Positions 33,466-42,303 of a DNA stretch of 64,000 nt are shown piece by piece. The stretch lies in the NCBI GenBank assembly GCA_903922605.1, contig CAIXUG010000052.1, positions 124,001 through 188,000 on the forward strand, given 5' to 3'. This DNA comes from an uncultured Verrucomicrobiota bacterium. Lineage in GTDB: Bacteria > Verrucomicrobiota > Verrucomicrobiia > Limisphaerales > UBA9464. The position numbers and the translations under genes were made by a program. The notes under the pieces are model-generated. The model saw only the letters and a program-made list of their open reading frames with translations. It searched no databases and had not been told where the DNA came from. Every line of letters starts with the position of its first letter. Position 1 is the first letter of the stretch.

Positions 33466-35862
33466 TCAGCCCCCCGGCTTCAGCAGGCGTTCCTTGGTGG
33501 AGTCGGGCAGGCTGCTCCCCGTGATGATGGCGCGGGCGGCAGCGTCGTCGAGGCGCAGCCAGCCGATGGCGGCAACTTCCAGGGCGCGATTGCGCGTGTC
33601 TTCATCGGTGAGGGTCGCGGCCCATTTCCAGGCCAGCTGCGGGTCTTGAGCTGCGGCAGGGCCGACAAAAGAGGCGATGGCGTGCTCGCGACCGGGGCTG
33701 TCCGGCAGTTTGGCGAGCCACGCTGCCGCCGCCACCGGGTCTTGCGACGACCATTGGTTCAGCAGTTGGCTGGTGGCATCGTCCCGCAGACTGCCGGCGG
33801 GAAACTGGTCAATCCAGGCCGCCGCCTGCCCGGGTTCAAGATTGGCCAAACTGCCCACGACGGAGCGCACCGCCTGTTCCTGGGCGGGGCCGGCCGGCAG
33901 TTGCGCGAGCTGGGCCACCGCTTCCTGCGGGGACTGCCGCGCCCATTGTCCCAGCAGCTCGGCCAACGTGCTGTTGCGGGTGCTGCTCTCCGGCAGCGTC
34001 TGCACCCAGGACCAGGCGGCGGCGGGATCGGTTCCGCCCCACGCGCTGGCGATTCGCTGGAACAGTTGATCACGGTCCGGTGCCGCCGGCAGTCCGGCGG
34101 CGAAGGCGGCGGCGGCCTGGGGATCGCGCTGCGCCCAGTTGCCCGCGAGATTCGACAGCAGCTCGGTGCGGTTCGCGCCGGAGGGCAGATCCATGATCAG
34201 GCCGGCGGCCTTCGTCGGATCGTCCGTGCCCAGATGCTGCACGACCTGTTGCAGCATCTCATTGCGCAACGGACCGGTCGGGAGGTCCTTGGTGAAGGCG
34301 ATGAGGGACTCGGGATCGCTGTTGGCCCAGGGATCGGCGAGCCGCTCAATGACCGCGTTGCGGCCGACGCCTTCGGGCAGGGCTTTGGCCCAGGCAAGCG
34401 CCTCCTCCAGATTGCTGTTGGCCCAGTTGCCGGCGAGGTTGGCCAACGTCTGGTTGCGCGTCATCCCTTCGGGCAAGGTGTTGACGAAATCAAGCGCCAG
34501 CTTGGGATCACTGTTGCCGAGCTGCGCGACGACCTGATCAATGGCCTGCTGCCGGCCCTCGGAGCTGGGCAGCTGCTTCAGGGCGGCCAAAGCCCCGGCC
34601 GGATCACTCTGCGCCCAGCCGGTCATGACGCCACTGATGGCCTGGTTTCGGGTTCCCAGATTGTCCAGCGACTGGGCCCAGGCAAAAGCGGCGTCCGGAT
34701 CGCGCAGGGCGTACTGCGAGGCGATCTGCTGGTACATCCAGGTCTGCGACGGGTCGGGCTTGGCCGACCGCAGCAGGGCCACGGCCGCCGCCGGGTCCGT
34801 CTGGGCCAGGGCATTGGCCAGGGCGACGGTGCCGGTCCGTTGGATGCGTTCGTCCGTCTGCTGGGCCAGCCAGGCGCGGGCGGCGTCGGAATCCCGTTCG
34901 GCCCAGTTATTGAGCGTGTTCAACAGGAGCTGATCGCGCGGCTGTCCCGGGGGCAGAAAATCCAGGACCTGCAGGGCGGCGGTGGGATTCATCCAGGCCG
35001 CGCCCTGGATGACCTGGCTGACCGCGTTCCGCCGGCGCGTATCCGCCGGCTGGGTGCGCAGCCAGGCCAAGGCTTCGGCCGAATCCTGTTGCAACCAGAG
35101 TTGCAGGACGACCCCCAGCGGACTATTGCCCATGCCGAACGGGTAGTCGCCGGTCTGCTTGACCGCCAGCTCGGCCGCCGCCCGGGGATCCTTCCGGGCC
35201 AGCGCCGTGAGGATCGTCATCTGTCCCTCCTGGCGCACGCCGGGGGGCATCGCTTCCAACCGGTTCAGCGCCGCCATCGGGTCGGTTTCCGCCAGGCCTT
35301 CGAGCGCGCTGAGGAGCAACTGCTGCTGCACCTGTCCCTTGGGCTGTTGCGCGACCCAGGCCAGGGCGGCGTCCGGAGCCGTCCGTGCCCACTCCTGAAC
35401 GGCCTGGACCTCCACCTGCGTGCGTTCGTTCCGTGATTTCAGAGTGGCGGCGTAGGCGAGCACCGCCCGCGGATCCGTCTCCGACCAGCGCTCGACGAGG
35501 GCGTTGCGGAAGCTGTCTCGCAAGTTGAAAGGCAACACCCGATCGCCGATCGCAAGTGCGGTCGCCATGTCTCCGGGAGCAACCCCGCGCGCGAGTTCGA
35601 CCAGGTCGCGCCAATGGCGGTTCTCCGGCCCGCTGAGAATGCGTCGCAGGCGGGCCTCGAAGTCGGTGGCATTCCAGCCCGTGACGACCGGGTGAGCCGG
35701 GCGGTTCGAAACCGATGCGGCATCGGCGGGCGTCGTGGTGACGGGGCTTCCAGGATGGTCGGCTGCTGGCGAACCAGCCGAGGCCGTCCTCCGGGCCACC
35801 AGAAATCCCAACGTGCTGCCGAGCGCGAGACTCAGCAGGATGGGGATGACATTTCGGCTCAT
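33466..35862 (-). CDS. Exported 32-residue-repeat alpha-solenoid protein
   Basis: 798 residues. An N-terminal hydrophobic segment (VIPILLSLALGSTLGFLVA) is a signal peptide or anchor. After a Pro/Thr-rich linker nearly the whole protein consists of about 20 copies of a repeat that, in the C-terminal half, is exactly 32 residues long, with the pattern WAxxDPxxAxxWxxxLPxGxxRxxxxxxLxxx. Each unit should form two helices, giving a right-handed solenoid used for protein binding. Not TPR or HEAT by strict motif. It lies 49 bases upstream of the clan-CD-like gene on the same strand, so the two may be cotranscribed. Confidence 0.75.
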   Translation of the reverse strand: MSRNVIPILLSLALGSTLGFLVARRTASAGSPAADHPGSPVTTTPADAASVSNRPAHPVVTGWNATDFEARLRRILSGPENRHWRDLVELARGVAPGDMATALAIGDRVLPFNLRDSFRNALVERWSETDPRAVLAYAATLKSRNERTQVEVQAVQEWARTAPDAALAWVAQQPKGQVQQQLLLSALEGLAETDPMAALNRLEAMPPGVRQEGQMTILTALARKDPRAAAELAVKQTGDYPFGMGNSPLGVVLQLWLQQDSAEALAWLRTQPADTRRRNAVSQVIQGAAWMNPTAALQVLDFLPPGQPRDQLLLNTLNNWAERDSDAARAWLAQQTDERIQRTGTVALANALAQTDPAAAVALLRSAKPDPSQTWMYQQIASQYALRDPDAAFAWAQSLDNLGTRNQAISGVMTGWAQSDPAGALAALKQLPSSEGRQQAIDQVVAQLGNSDPKLALDFVNTLPEGMTRNQTLANLAGNWANSNLEEALAWAKALPEGVGRNAVIERLADPWANSDPESLIAFTKDLPTGPLRNEMLQQVVQHLGTDDPTKAAGLIMDLPSGANRTELLSNLAGNWAQRDPQAAAAFAAGLPAAPDRDQLFQRIASAWGGTDPAAAWSWVQTLPESSTRNSTLAELLGQWARQSPQEAVAQLAQLPAGPAQEQAVRSVVGSLANLEPGQAAAWIDQFPAGSLRDDATSQLLNQWSSQDPVAAAAWLAKLPDSPGREHAIASFVGPAAAQDPQLAWKWAATLTDEDTRNRALEVAAIGWLRLDDAAARAIITGSSLPDSTKERLLKPGG

Positions 35863-35940
35863 GCAGGCGCAGGCGATGAACGCGCGTGCAATCTGCGTGG
35901 CCCTGATGCGCTGGCAAGGCGCAATTGGCCGTCGTGCCCG

Positions 35941-36318
35941 CTACGGTTTGGGATCGAGCGTTTTGGCGCCCACGATGCCCCATGCCTTCGCAATCCGCCC
36001 ACCCTGCACCTCGTAGACCATCACCATTTCGAGCGTGCCGGGGCCTTCGGGAAACGTGCGGGTGATGCGTTCGTGGTCGATCACGGTGCTGCCCATGACG
36101 ATGCGCTTGAGCAGGTGGGCGTGCAGGTTGGGTTCCTTGAAGCGCAGCGCGTAGCGTTCGCGCAAAGCCTCCGTCCCGCGCGCGAGCAGCTTGGCGGGAT
36201 GTTCGAACGTCTCGGCGTCGGCAGCATAGATCGTGAGCAGCGTGTCGAGATCACGCGCATTGTAGGCCTCTAGCTGGCGTTGCACGACCGATTCGGGGTC
36301 GGATACAGGAGCTGTCAT
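35941..36318 (-). CDS. NTF2-like (SnoaL-type) protein
   Basis: 125 residues. VVQRQLEAYNARDLDTLLTIYAADAE is the classical SnoaL/NTF2-like N-terminus, followed by FEHPAKLLARGTEALRERYALRF and a beta-rich end with VYEVQGGRIAKAWGI. These cone-shaped folds bind small ligands or act as isomerases/cyclases; the specific role cannot be inferred. Cytoplasmic. Confidence 0.8.
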   Translation of the reverse strand: MTAPVSDPESVVQRQLEAYNARDLDTLLTIYAADAETFEHPAKLLARGTEALRERYALRFKEPNLHAHLLKRIVMGSTVIDHERITRTFPEGPGTLEMVMVYEVQGGRIAKAWGIVGAKTLDPKP

Positions 36319-36750
36319 CTCAGCCGTGATAGAACGGGAAATCCATTGTCAGGATGCAACGAAAAACCGCATTGAAGACCGCCTCTCCCGCCTCGGCAGA
36401 AGTTTTTGAACGAACCCGCTATGGCGGTTCAATAGATTCTATCGCCGCCAAAACTCAGGGCCGATGGTGGACCCTCTTGTATCCGAGAGCCCCTCGGCCC
36501 TGTGGATAGGCCCTTGCCCCTCACCACGGCCATCTCCCTCAGGGAGAAGGAGGACCATCGGCTGCCGGCTGGTGAAATCCCGGCGCTGGCATGGCCGGAC
36601 GCACTGGAAAACCTCGGTCCGGACGCCCAGCTGTCCCTTCTCCCCAAGGGAGAAGGTTAGGATGAGGGGGAAGGGAGCGTACGTCCGTCGGGCGTTTCCG
36701 ATCGCAAGAAAAGCCCTCGCAATCGCGACTACAGTATTTCTGGAACAGCT
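36319..36750. other. Gene-free spacer holding an inverted repeat
   Basis: No credible coding frame is seen. The central part is occupied by the inverted repeat at 36511-36675. The flanks (36330-36440) contain no recognised promoter or terminator. Confidence 0.5.
36511..36675. repeat. CCCTCTCCCTNAGGGAGA-type inverted repeat
   Basis: The left arm (36511-36550; CCCTTGCCCCTCACCACGGC then CATCTCCCTCAGGGAGAAGG) and right arm (36636-36675; CCTTCTCCCCAAGGGAGAAG then GTTAGGATGAGGGGGAAGGG) are imperfect 40-base inverted copies about an 85-base centre. Each arm has its own small hairpin. This word family is widely scattered in bacterial genomes. Confidence 0.7.
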
Positions 36751-39297
36751 CTAAACCGCAACGCGTCCCATGAAGGGGTCGCTGAAGCTGTCGCGTCCGG
36801 TTTCGATGTGGCCCGCATAGCGACGGCCGTATTGCGGCGCGGAGTGCACCCGTAGGCGGACATCGTACCAGCCGTGGCTGCGGGTCAGGTCCAGGATGAG
36901 CGTCGCCCAGGCCGGGCCGCCGGTTGCCGCTGGCACTTTGACGATCCGCTTCACCGTGCCGTAGGCGAGGTCTTCTACCTCGACGGTCAGCGGATTCTTC
37001 GGGTCGCGGTTGACCAGGCGCAGCATGGCATTGGCGGTCGGTGTCTTGTCGGAACGGGTCGGCTCAAGGGTGATTTCAAGCGCGGGATCGTTGGTCGAGC
37101 CGCTGAACTCGCGATGAAAACCGTTCGGCCCATGCACCCGCAGATGGTACTTGCCCTCCGCGAAATCATCCAGCGCCCACGTGTCGATGAGCTGGTCGCC
37201 GGCAGTCACGGCGTAACTCCAGGTGCGGCCCCTCACGAAATCGTCGCCGGCTTTCCCGGCCGGGCGCGCTTTGCCCGGGGCATAGACGTGGAAAGGCGCA
37301 CCGGCGGAACGTTCGGCGAAGAGTTCCTTTTTCGCCGCGAACCGGATGACGAACGACAGGCGGTCCGCATCCAGCGCGCCGTCCACCGCCAGTTCGTAGG
37401 GCAGGGCGCACGCGGGGCGTATGCCCGGCTCCTGCTGCGGGAGGCTGGGCGAGCTGCGCGGGTTTTCCCGGGCGGCTGCGATTTCTTCCGGCGACAGTTT
37501 TTTGAAGCCGTCCGGCAACTGCCGGAACTTGGCCTGATGAATCGAGCCGGCGAACGATTTCCAGTCCAGGGGAGCCGGTGACTCGATCTTTTCACCGCGA
37601 TAGGGGCGGAACACGGATGACAGATCACCGCACACAGTGCGACGCCAGGCCGAGAGGTTGGTCTCTCGAATCGGCTTGCCGCTGCGGTGGCTCACGATGG
37701 TTTCGAGGAGCTGGAGAATCGAGGTGTGGTCGCACACCTGGGAATTCACGTAGCCGCCGCGGCTCCAGGGTGAGGCGATGACCAGCGGTACGCGGAACCC
37801 GAGGCCGATCGGCCCGGAACGGCCGGCCGAACCGGGATGCTGGCGTTGGCGTTCGCGTTCCTGCTCCATACCGACATGCTCGACCGACGGGTCGAGGCCA
37901 GCGGAGACCTTGCCGGTGCCGGTCTGGGTCGGGTGCGGCGGCACAAACGGCGGCACATGGTCGTAGTAACCGTCGTTTTCGTCGTAGCAGAGGATGAAGA
38001 TGGTCTTGCGCCAGACCTCGGGATTCTGCGTGAGGATGTCGAGCACCTCGCTCAGGTACCACGCGCCATACCACGGCGCGCCGGGATGGTCGGAGAAGTT
38101 CTCCGGTGCGACGATCCACGAGACGGTCGGGAGTTTGCCGGTGCGAACATCCTGCCGAAACTGGTGCAGCACGTCGCCCTTGGGCACCGCCAGCTGCCGT
38201 TCCGTGGTGCCGTCCTGGTACGTCAGCGTGGTCAGCTCGTGGTAGTCCGGGTCCGCAATGTTCGTGGTGAACGCCTTCTCGTGGAGATTGCGTTCGCGCG
38301 GGGACAGTTTCGCGTAGGCATCGTCGGTGTAGGTCGCCAGGTCGTGACGCACCTCTTCCAGTTCCGCGCGCATCGCGGCCAATTTCTTCGTCTGCGTTTC
38401 CGTGGGCTGCGGCTCGCCCTCCAGTTTGGCGATGGCCGCAGTGAGTTTCTTGTCCCGCAGGGGCAGTTCGCGGCGGAAGCCCGGCGAAAACCGCACGTGG
38501 TATTGGGTGAACCACTCGATGGAATTGTCGGTGAAGTTCGACAGCCAGCCGTCCTTCTCGCCCTCCAGCCCTGTATCGAGGCTCAGCTCGTTCTGGTAGA
38601 TGCGCCACGAGACACCGTGGTCCTCCAGCCGCTCGGGGAAGGTCGTCCACTTCGCCTCCACGCCGTAGTCCACATCCTCGTTGCGGACACAGGCCTTGGA
38701 TTCGATCGACGGTTTTTCGCGGATGGTGCCGGTCCAGAAATGGAGCCGGTTGGGCGTGGTGGCGGTGAGGGACGAGCAGAAATTCTGGTCGCAGACGGTG
38801 AAGGCGTCCGCCAGCGCGTAATAGAACGGGAGGTCCGCCCGATCGTAATAGCCCATCGTGAGCGGCAGGTGCGCGTAGTCGTGGTTGCCCGAACGCTTGG
38901 CGTCGAGCCAGCCATTTTGCCTGCCGCCGTTGTGGGCGTCGGTCTGGTCCACCCAGGAATGCGGCAACGAACTCATCCAGGTCGCCTTGGTGTCGTGGAT
39001 GTTCAGCCGGAAGGGCGCGTAGGTCTCGCCGTTGCGGTTGGTCTGAAGCCACACTGGATTCCCATCGGGCAGCGTGACGGCGCGCGGATCATTGAAGCCG
39101 CGCACGCCTCGCAGCGCGCCGTAGCAATGGTCGAACGAGCGGTTCTCCTGCATGAGGATGACCACATGTTCGGCATCAAGAAAGGTCGTGCCCGGCGCGG
39201 GATCAATCGCCAGCGCCCTTTGGATCGAGGCGGGAATCATCCCGCCACCCGCCGCCAGCAGGGCGGCCTTCTTCAGAAAATCGCGTCGCGTGTCCAT
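36751..39297 (-). CDS. plcC: Phospholipase C, phosphocholine-specific, Tat-exported
   Basis: 848 residues from ATG 39297 (MDTRRDFLKKAALLAAGGG), a twin-arginine signal. Catalytic-domain motifs of the phosphoesterase family are seen: VVILMQENRSFDHCYG, TTPNRLHFWTG, LPTVSWIVAPENFSDHPG and CYDENDGYYDHVPPF. The C-terminal 200 residues carry two copies of the bacterial phospholipase C C-terminal domain (YELAVDGAL; LEVEDLAYG-like). It would hydrolyse phosphatidylcholine or sphingomyelin outside the cytoplasm, possibly for phosphate. Monocistronic between repeat-filled spacers. Head-group specificity is inferred from family resemblance. Confidence 0.85.
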   Translation of the reverse strand: MDTRRDFLKKAALLAAGGGMIPASIQRALAIDPAPGTTFLDAEHVVILMQENRSFDHCYGALRGVRGFNDPRAVTLPDGNPVWLQTNRNGETYAPFRLNIHDTKATWMSSLPHSWVDQTDAHNGGRQNGWLDAKRSGNHDYAHLPLTMGYYDRADLPFYYALADAFTVCDQNFCSSLTATTPNRLHFWTGTIREKPSIESKACVRNEDVDYGVEAKWTTFPERLEDHGVSWRIYQNELSLDTGLEGEKDGWLSNFTDNSIEWFTQYHVRFSPGFRRELPLRDKKLTAAIAKLEGEPQPTETQTKKLAAMRAELEEVRHDLATYTDDAYAKLSPRERNLHEKAFTTNIADPDYHELTTLTYQDGTTERQLAVPKGDVLHQFRQDVRTGKLPTVSWIVAPENFSDHPGAPWYGAWYLSEVLDILTQNPEVWRKTIFILCYDENDGYYDHVPPFVPPHPTQTGTGKVSAGLDPSVEHVGMEQERERQRQHPGSAGRSGPIGLGFRVPLVIASPWSRGGYVNSQVCDHTSILQLLETIVSHRSGKPIRETNLSAWRRTVCGDLSSVFRPYRGEKIESPAPLDWKSFAGSIHQAKFRQLPDGFKKLSPEEIAAARENPRSSPSLPQQEPGIRPACALPYELAVDGALDADRLSFVIRFAAKKELFAERSAGAPFHVYAPGKARPAGKAGDDFVRGRTWSYAVTAGDQLIDTWALDDFAEGKYHLRVHGPNGFHREFSGSTNDPALEITLEPTRSDKTPTANAMLRLVNRDPKNPLTVEVEDLAYGTVKRIVKVPAATGGPAWATLILDLTRSHGWYDVRLRVHSAPQYGRRYAGHIETGRDSFSDPFMGRVAV

Positions 39298-39410
39298 TTC
39301 GGTCCTAAGTCGCCGCTTCCGACCCGCATGGCAATCACGGGATTCAAACGACATCAGAAGTTTACAATGCCACGTACCCTATGCGGGGCAGGGGAGCAGG
39401 GGGCGGATGA

Positions 39411-39535
39411 GCGGGTGGGAAAGTGAGCAGGTGGGTGAGAAAAATGCGTGACCGAAGGGAGCGGCCCACTTTCTCACCTGCTCACTTTCTCACTCACTGG
39501 CTTACTGGCTTACTGGCTTACTGGCTTACTCCCCC
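39411..39535. repeat. Inverted word repeat with a four-copy ACTGGCTT tandem array
   Basis: GTGGGAAAGTGAGCAGGTGG and GTGAGAAA (39414-39440) are mirrored by CCCACTTTCTCACCTGCTCA and CTTTCTCACTCAC (39466-39497). The right side runs into ACTGGCTT repeated four times exactly at 39496-39527. It lies between plcC and galE and is not CRISPR-like, as units are 8 bases with no spacers. Confidence 0.75.
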
Positions 39536-39554
39536 TGTAGCCCTGCTCGCCCGC

Positions 39555-40526
39555 TCAGTCCTTATACCCGTTCGGGTGCTGCTGGTGCCAGTTCCAGGCG
39601 GTCGTCACGATCTGTTCGAGCTTGGGAAACTGCGGCTTCCAGCCGAGTTCGGTGATCGCCTTGGTGGCGGCGGCCACGAGGCGGGGCGGATCACCTGCGC
39701 GCCGGGGCTTCTCGACCACTGGGATCTTGCAACCGGTGACCTGCTCGCAGGTGGCGATGACCTGCTTCACCGAAAAACCCTCGCCGTTGCCGAGGTTGTA
39801 GAAGCCGCTCTTCCCCGGCGTAAGGGCGAGGATGTGCGCCTGCGAAAGATCGGCGATGTGGATGTAGTCGCGGATGCACGTGCCGTCGGGGGTGGGATAG
39901 TCCGTGCCGAAAATCTCGACCTGCGACTTCTTGCCCTGCGCGACGAAGAGCACGTTGGGAATCAGGTGCGACTCGATGCGGTGATGCTCGCCAAACTGCG
40001 CGCTGGCACCCGCGGCGTTGAAATAGCGGAACGCAACAAACTCCAGCCCGTGCAGCTGCTGGTACCACTTGAGGATCTGCTCGAACATCAGCTTCGACTC
40101 GCCGTAGGGGTTGATCGGCCGCTGCGGCAGCGACTCGTCCATGGGCACGCGCTCGGGCGGGCCGTAGGTCGCGCAGGTGGAGCTGAAGACGAACTTCTTC
40201 ACGCCGGCGGCGACAGCGGCGTCGATAAGGTTCAGGCCGCTGGCGACGTTGTTCCGGAAATACTTCGACGGGTTCGTCATCGACTCGCCGACCAGTGCAT
40301 GCGCGGCGAAGTGGATGACCGCCTCGGCGCCCGCCGATTTGACGGCCGCAAACACCGTGTCGCGGTCGGCGAGGTCGGCGTGGACGAAGTTGGCGCGCCG
40401 GTCCACCGCCGAGCGATGGCCCTCGGTGAGATTGTCGAACACCGTGACCGTGTGGCCGGCATTGATGAGCTCCTCGACGCACACGGACCCGATGTAGCCC
40501 GCGCCGCCAGTGACAAAGACGTTCAT
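39555..40526 (-). CDS. galE: UDP-glucose 4-epimerase
   Basis: 323 residues from ATG 40526 (MNVFVTGGAGYIGS), which places the NAD-binding GxxGxxG at the N-terminus; the longer frame upstream runs through repeat DNA. SSTCATYG (catalytic Ser/Thr region), NPYGESKLMFE (YxxxK) and RYFNAAGA are typical of GalE-type short-chain dehydrogenases. It interconverts UDP-glucose and UDP-galactose for envelope glycans. C-terminal GDPPRLVA supports GalE over related epimerases. Confidence 0.93.
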   Translation of the reverse strand: MNVFVTGGAGYIGSVCVEELINAGHTVTVFDNLTEGHRSAVDRRANFVHADLADRDTVFAAVKSAGAEAVIHFAAHALVGESMTNPSKYFRNNVASGLNLIDAAVAAGVKKFVFSSTCATYGPPERVPMDESLPQRPINPYGESKLMFEQILKWYQQLHGLEFVAFRYFNAAGASAQFGEHHRIESHLIPNVLFVAQGKKSQVEIFGTDYPTPDGTCIRDYIHIADLSQAHILALTPGKSGFYNLGNGEGFSVKQVIATCEQVTGCKIPVVEKPRRAGDPPRLVAAATKAITELGWKPQFPKLEQIVTTAWNWHQQHPNGYKD

Positions 40527-40620
40527 GAGTGGCGGACGGTAGGGATGGCCCCCCGCCGGGGGCAAACAGAAGTTGGTGGACTGGTTCCAAAGCACCAAGC
40601 GTCTGGCGAGTGAGGCCAAC

Positions 40621-40729
40621 AATGTGCTGCCGGCGTCCCGCCGGCAGGGGCCACCAATGGAAGTACTCGGGAAAATTTCCCGCCGCGGACTTCGTCGAGC
40701 CCCTGCCGGCAAGATGCCGGCAGCACATT
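40621..40729. repeat. REP/MITE-like palindromic element
   Basis: The outer arms (40621-40651 and 40699-40729), built on AATGTGCTGCCGGC and CCGGCAGGGGC, match at 28 of 31 positions as inverted copies. A smaller inverted repeat, CGGGAAA / TTTCCCG, is nested at 40668-40682. The element lies between divergent galE and the beta-lactamase-like gene. Confidence 0.8.
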
Positions 40730-40797
40730 ATTCGGCTCGGCGGGCGCGTCAGACGTGACGCGGGCAAAAATTCCCGTCACCCTTCCACCTGTTCCAT

Positions 40798-42276
40798 ATG
40801 AAACTCCTCGTTTCCTTCGCCCTGGCCGTGGCATTCCTCGGCGCCAACCGCAGTTTTGCCGCGTCATCACTTCCCCGCAGCACGCCCGAGTCGCAGGGCA
40901 TCGCCTCGTCGGCCATCTTGGGTTTTGTGGAGGAGGCGGACCGCAAGGTGGACTCACTTCACAGCGTGATGATCGTGCGACACGGCCACGTGGTCGCCGA
41001 AGGTTGGTGGGCTCCCTACGCCGCCGGCACGCCGCACGAGCTGTATTCCCTGAGCAAGAGCTTCACGTCGACCGCCGTCGGTCTGGCCGTCGCCGAGGGC
41101 AAGTTGAGCGTGGATGATCCGGTGCTGAAATTCTTCCCCGAGGACGCGCCGGCCGAGCCCAGCGCCAATCTCAAGTCGATGCGCGTGAGCGACCTGCTTC
41201 GCATGTCCGCCGGCCATGAGAAGGAAATCCCGATCAGCCGCGAGCTGCTGACCCCCAAGGCCTTTCTGGCGCAGCCAGTGCCGTTCAAGCCGGGCACGCG
41301 CTTCCTCTACAACACGCCCGCGACCTTCATGCTGTCGGCCATCGTCCAGAAGGTCACCGGCCAGTCCGTGCGTGACTATCTGGAGCCGCGCCTCTTCGCG
41401 CCGCTCGGGATCGAACAGCCGATCTGGGACACCAACACGCAGGGCGTCTCGCTCGGCGGCTACGGCCTGTATGTCCACACCGAGGACATCGCACGCTTTG
41501 GTCAGCTTTACTTGCAAAAGGGCAAATGGAACGGCCAGCAGTTGCTGCCTGCCTCCTGGGTGGAGGCGGCCACCGCGCGACAGACTTCGAATGGCAGCAG
41601 CCCCACCAGCGACTGGGATCAGGGCTACGGCTACCAGTTCTGGCGCTGCCGTCACGGGGCGTACCGGGGCGACGGTGCCTTCGGCCAGTACTGCATTGTC
41701 ATGCCGGAGCAGGACGCCGTGATCGCCATCACCAGCGGCCTCGGAGACATGCAGGCCGTGCTGAATCTGGTCTGGGATCGGCTCCTGCCGGCCATGCAGC
41801 CCAAGCGGCTGTCAGCGGACAAGCCCGCCCAACAGCAGCTCACCGCCCGGCTCGCCGGTCTGTCGCTGCCTCCGGCGAAGGGTTCGGCCACCTCGGCCAC
41901 CGCTGCACGCGTGGCCGATAAGAAGTTCGTGTTCCCCGCGAATGAGCAGAAGCTGGAGTCCCTCACTCTCGAAAGCGGCGCGAATGGCACCACGCTCGTG
42001 CTGCGCTTCGATGGTCGTGAGCAGCGCGTCGCGTGCGGAGCAGGGGTCTGGACGAAAGGCCGCGTGCAGTACGGCACCTTTCCCGACCGTTCCGTGGCCG
42101 CCAGCGGTGCCTGGGCGGATGGGGACAGCTTCACCGCCCGGCTGTGCTTCAACGAGCTGACCAGCCTGCTCACGCTGAAGCTGCACTTCACGGCCGACGA
42201 GGTGGTCCTTGATCCGTCGATCAGCAACGCCATCTTCCCCGGCAAGCTCGTCCGTCTGACAGGTCGGATCGAGTGA
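40798..42276 (+). CDS. Exported serine hydrolase, class C beta-lactamase family
   Basis: 492 residues. The signal peptide ends near NRSFAAS. SLSK (S84, K87) is the SxxK catalytic motif; RFLYNTPATFMLSAIVQKVTG near residue 170 is the second conserved region of the family; GYGYQFWRCR and GQYCIVMPEQDAVIAITSG near the end of the catalytic domain also fit. A C-terminal beta-rich extension (about 370-492) resembles accessory domains of this family. Members are esterases, D-aminopeptidases or penicillin-binding-like enzymes; beta-lactam hydrolysis is not implied. Confidence 0.85.
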   Translation: MKLLVSFALAVAFLGANRSFAASSLPRSTPESQGIASSAILGFVEEADRKVDSLHSVMIVRHGHVVAEGWWAPYAAGTPHELYSLSKSFTSTAVGLAVAEGKLSVDDPVLKFFPEDAPAEPSANLKSMRVSDLLRMSAGHEKEIPISRELLTPKAFLAQPVPFKPGTRFLYNTPATFMLSAIVQKVTGQSVRDYLEPRLFAPLGIEQPIWDTNTQGVSLGGYGLYVHTEDIARFGQLYLQKGKWNGQQLLPASWVEAATARQTSNGSSPTSDWDQGYGYQFWRCRHGAYRGDGAFGQYCIVMPEQDAVIAITSGLGDMQAVLNLVWDRLLPAMQPKRLSADKPAQQQLTARLAGLSLPPAKGSATSATAARVADKKFVFPANEQKLESLTLESGANGTTLVLRFDGREQRVACGAGVWTKGRVQYGTFPDRSVAASGAWADGDSFTARLCFNELTSLLTLKLHFTADEVVLDPSISNAIFPGKLVRLTGRIE

Positions 42277-42303
42277 GCGATGCGGACAACGACCGTTTTC
42301 GTC

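Noticed and set aside
39496..39527. CRISPR-like array
   Set aside because: The units are 8 bases, directly adjacent, with no spacers and no cas genes in the window.
40798..42276. Antibiotic-resistance beta-lactamase
   Set aside because: SxxK fold is shared by many esterases and peptidases; nothing indicates beta-lactam hydrolysis.
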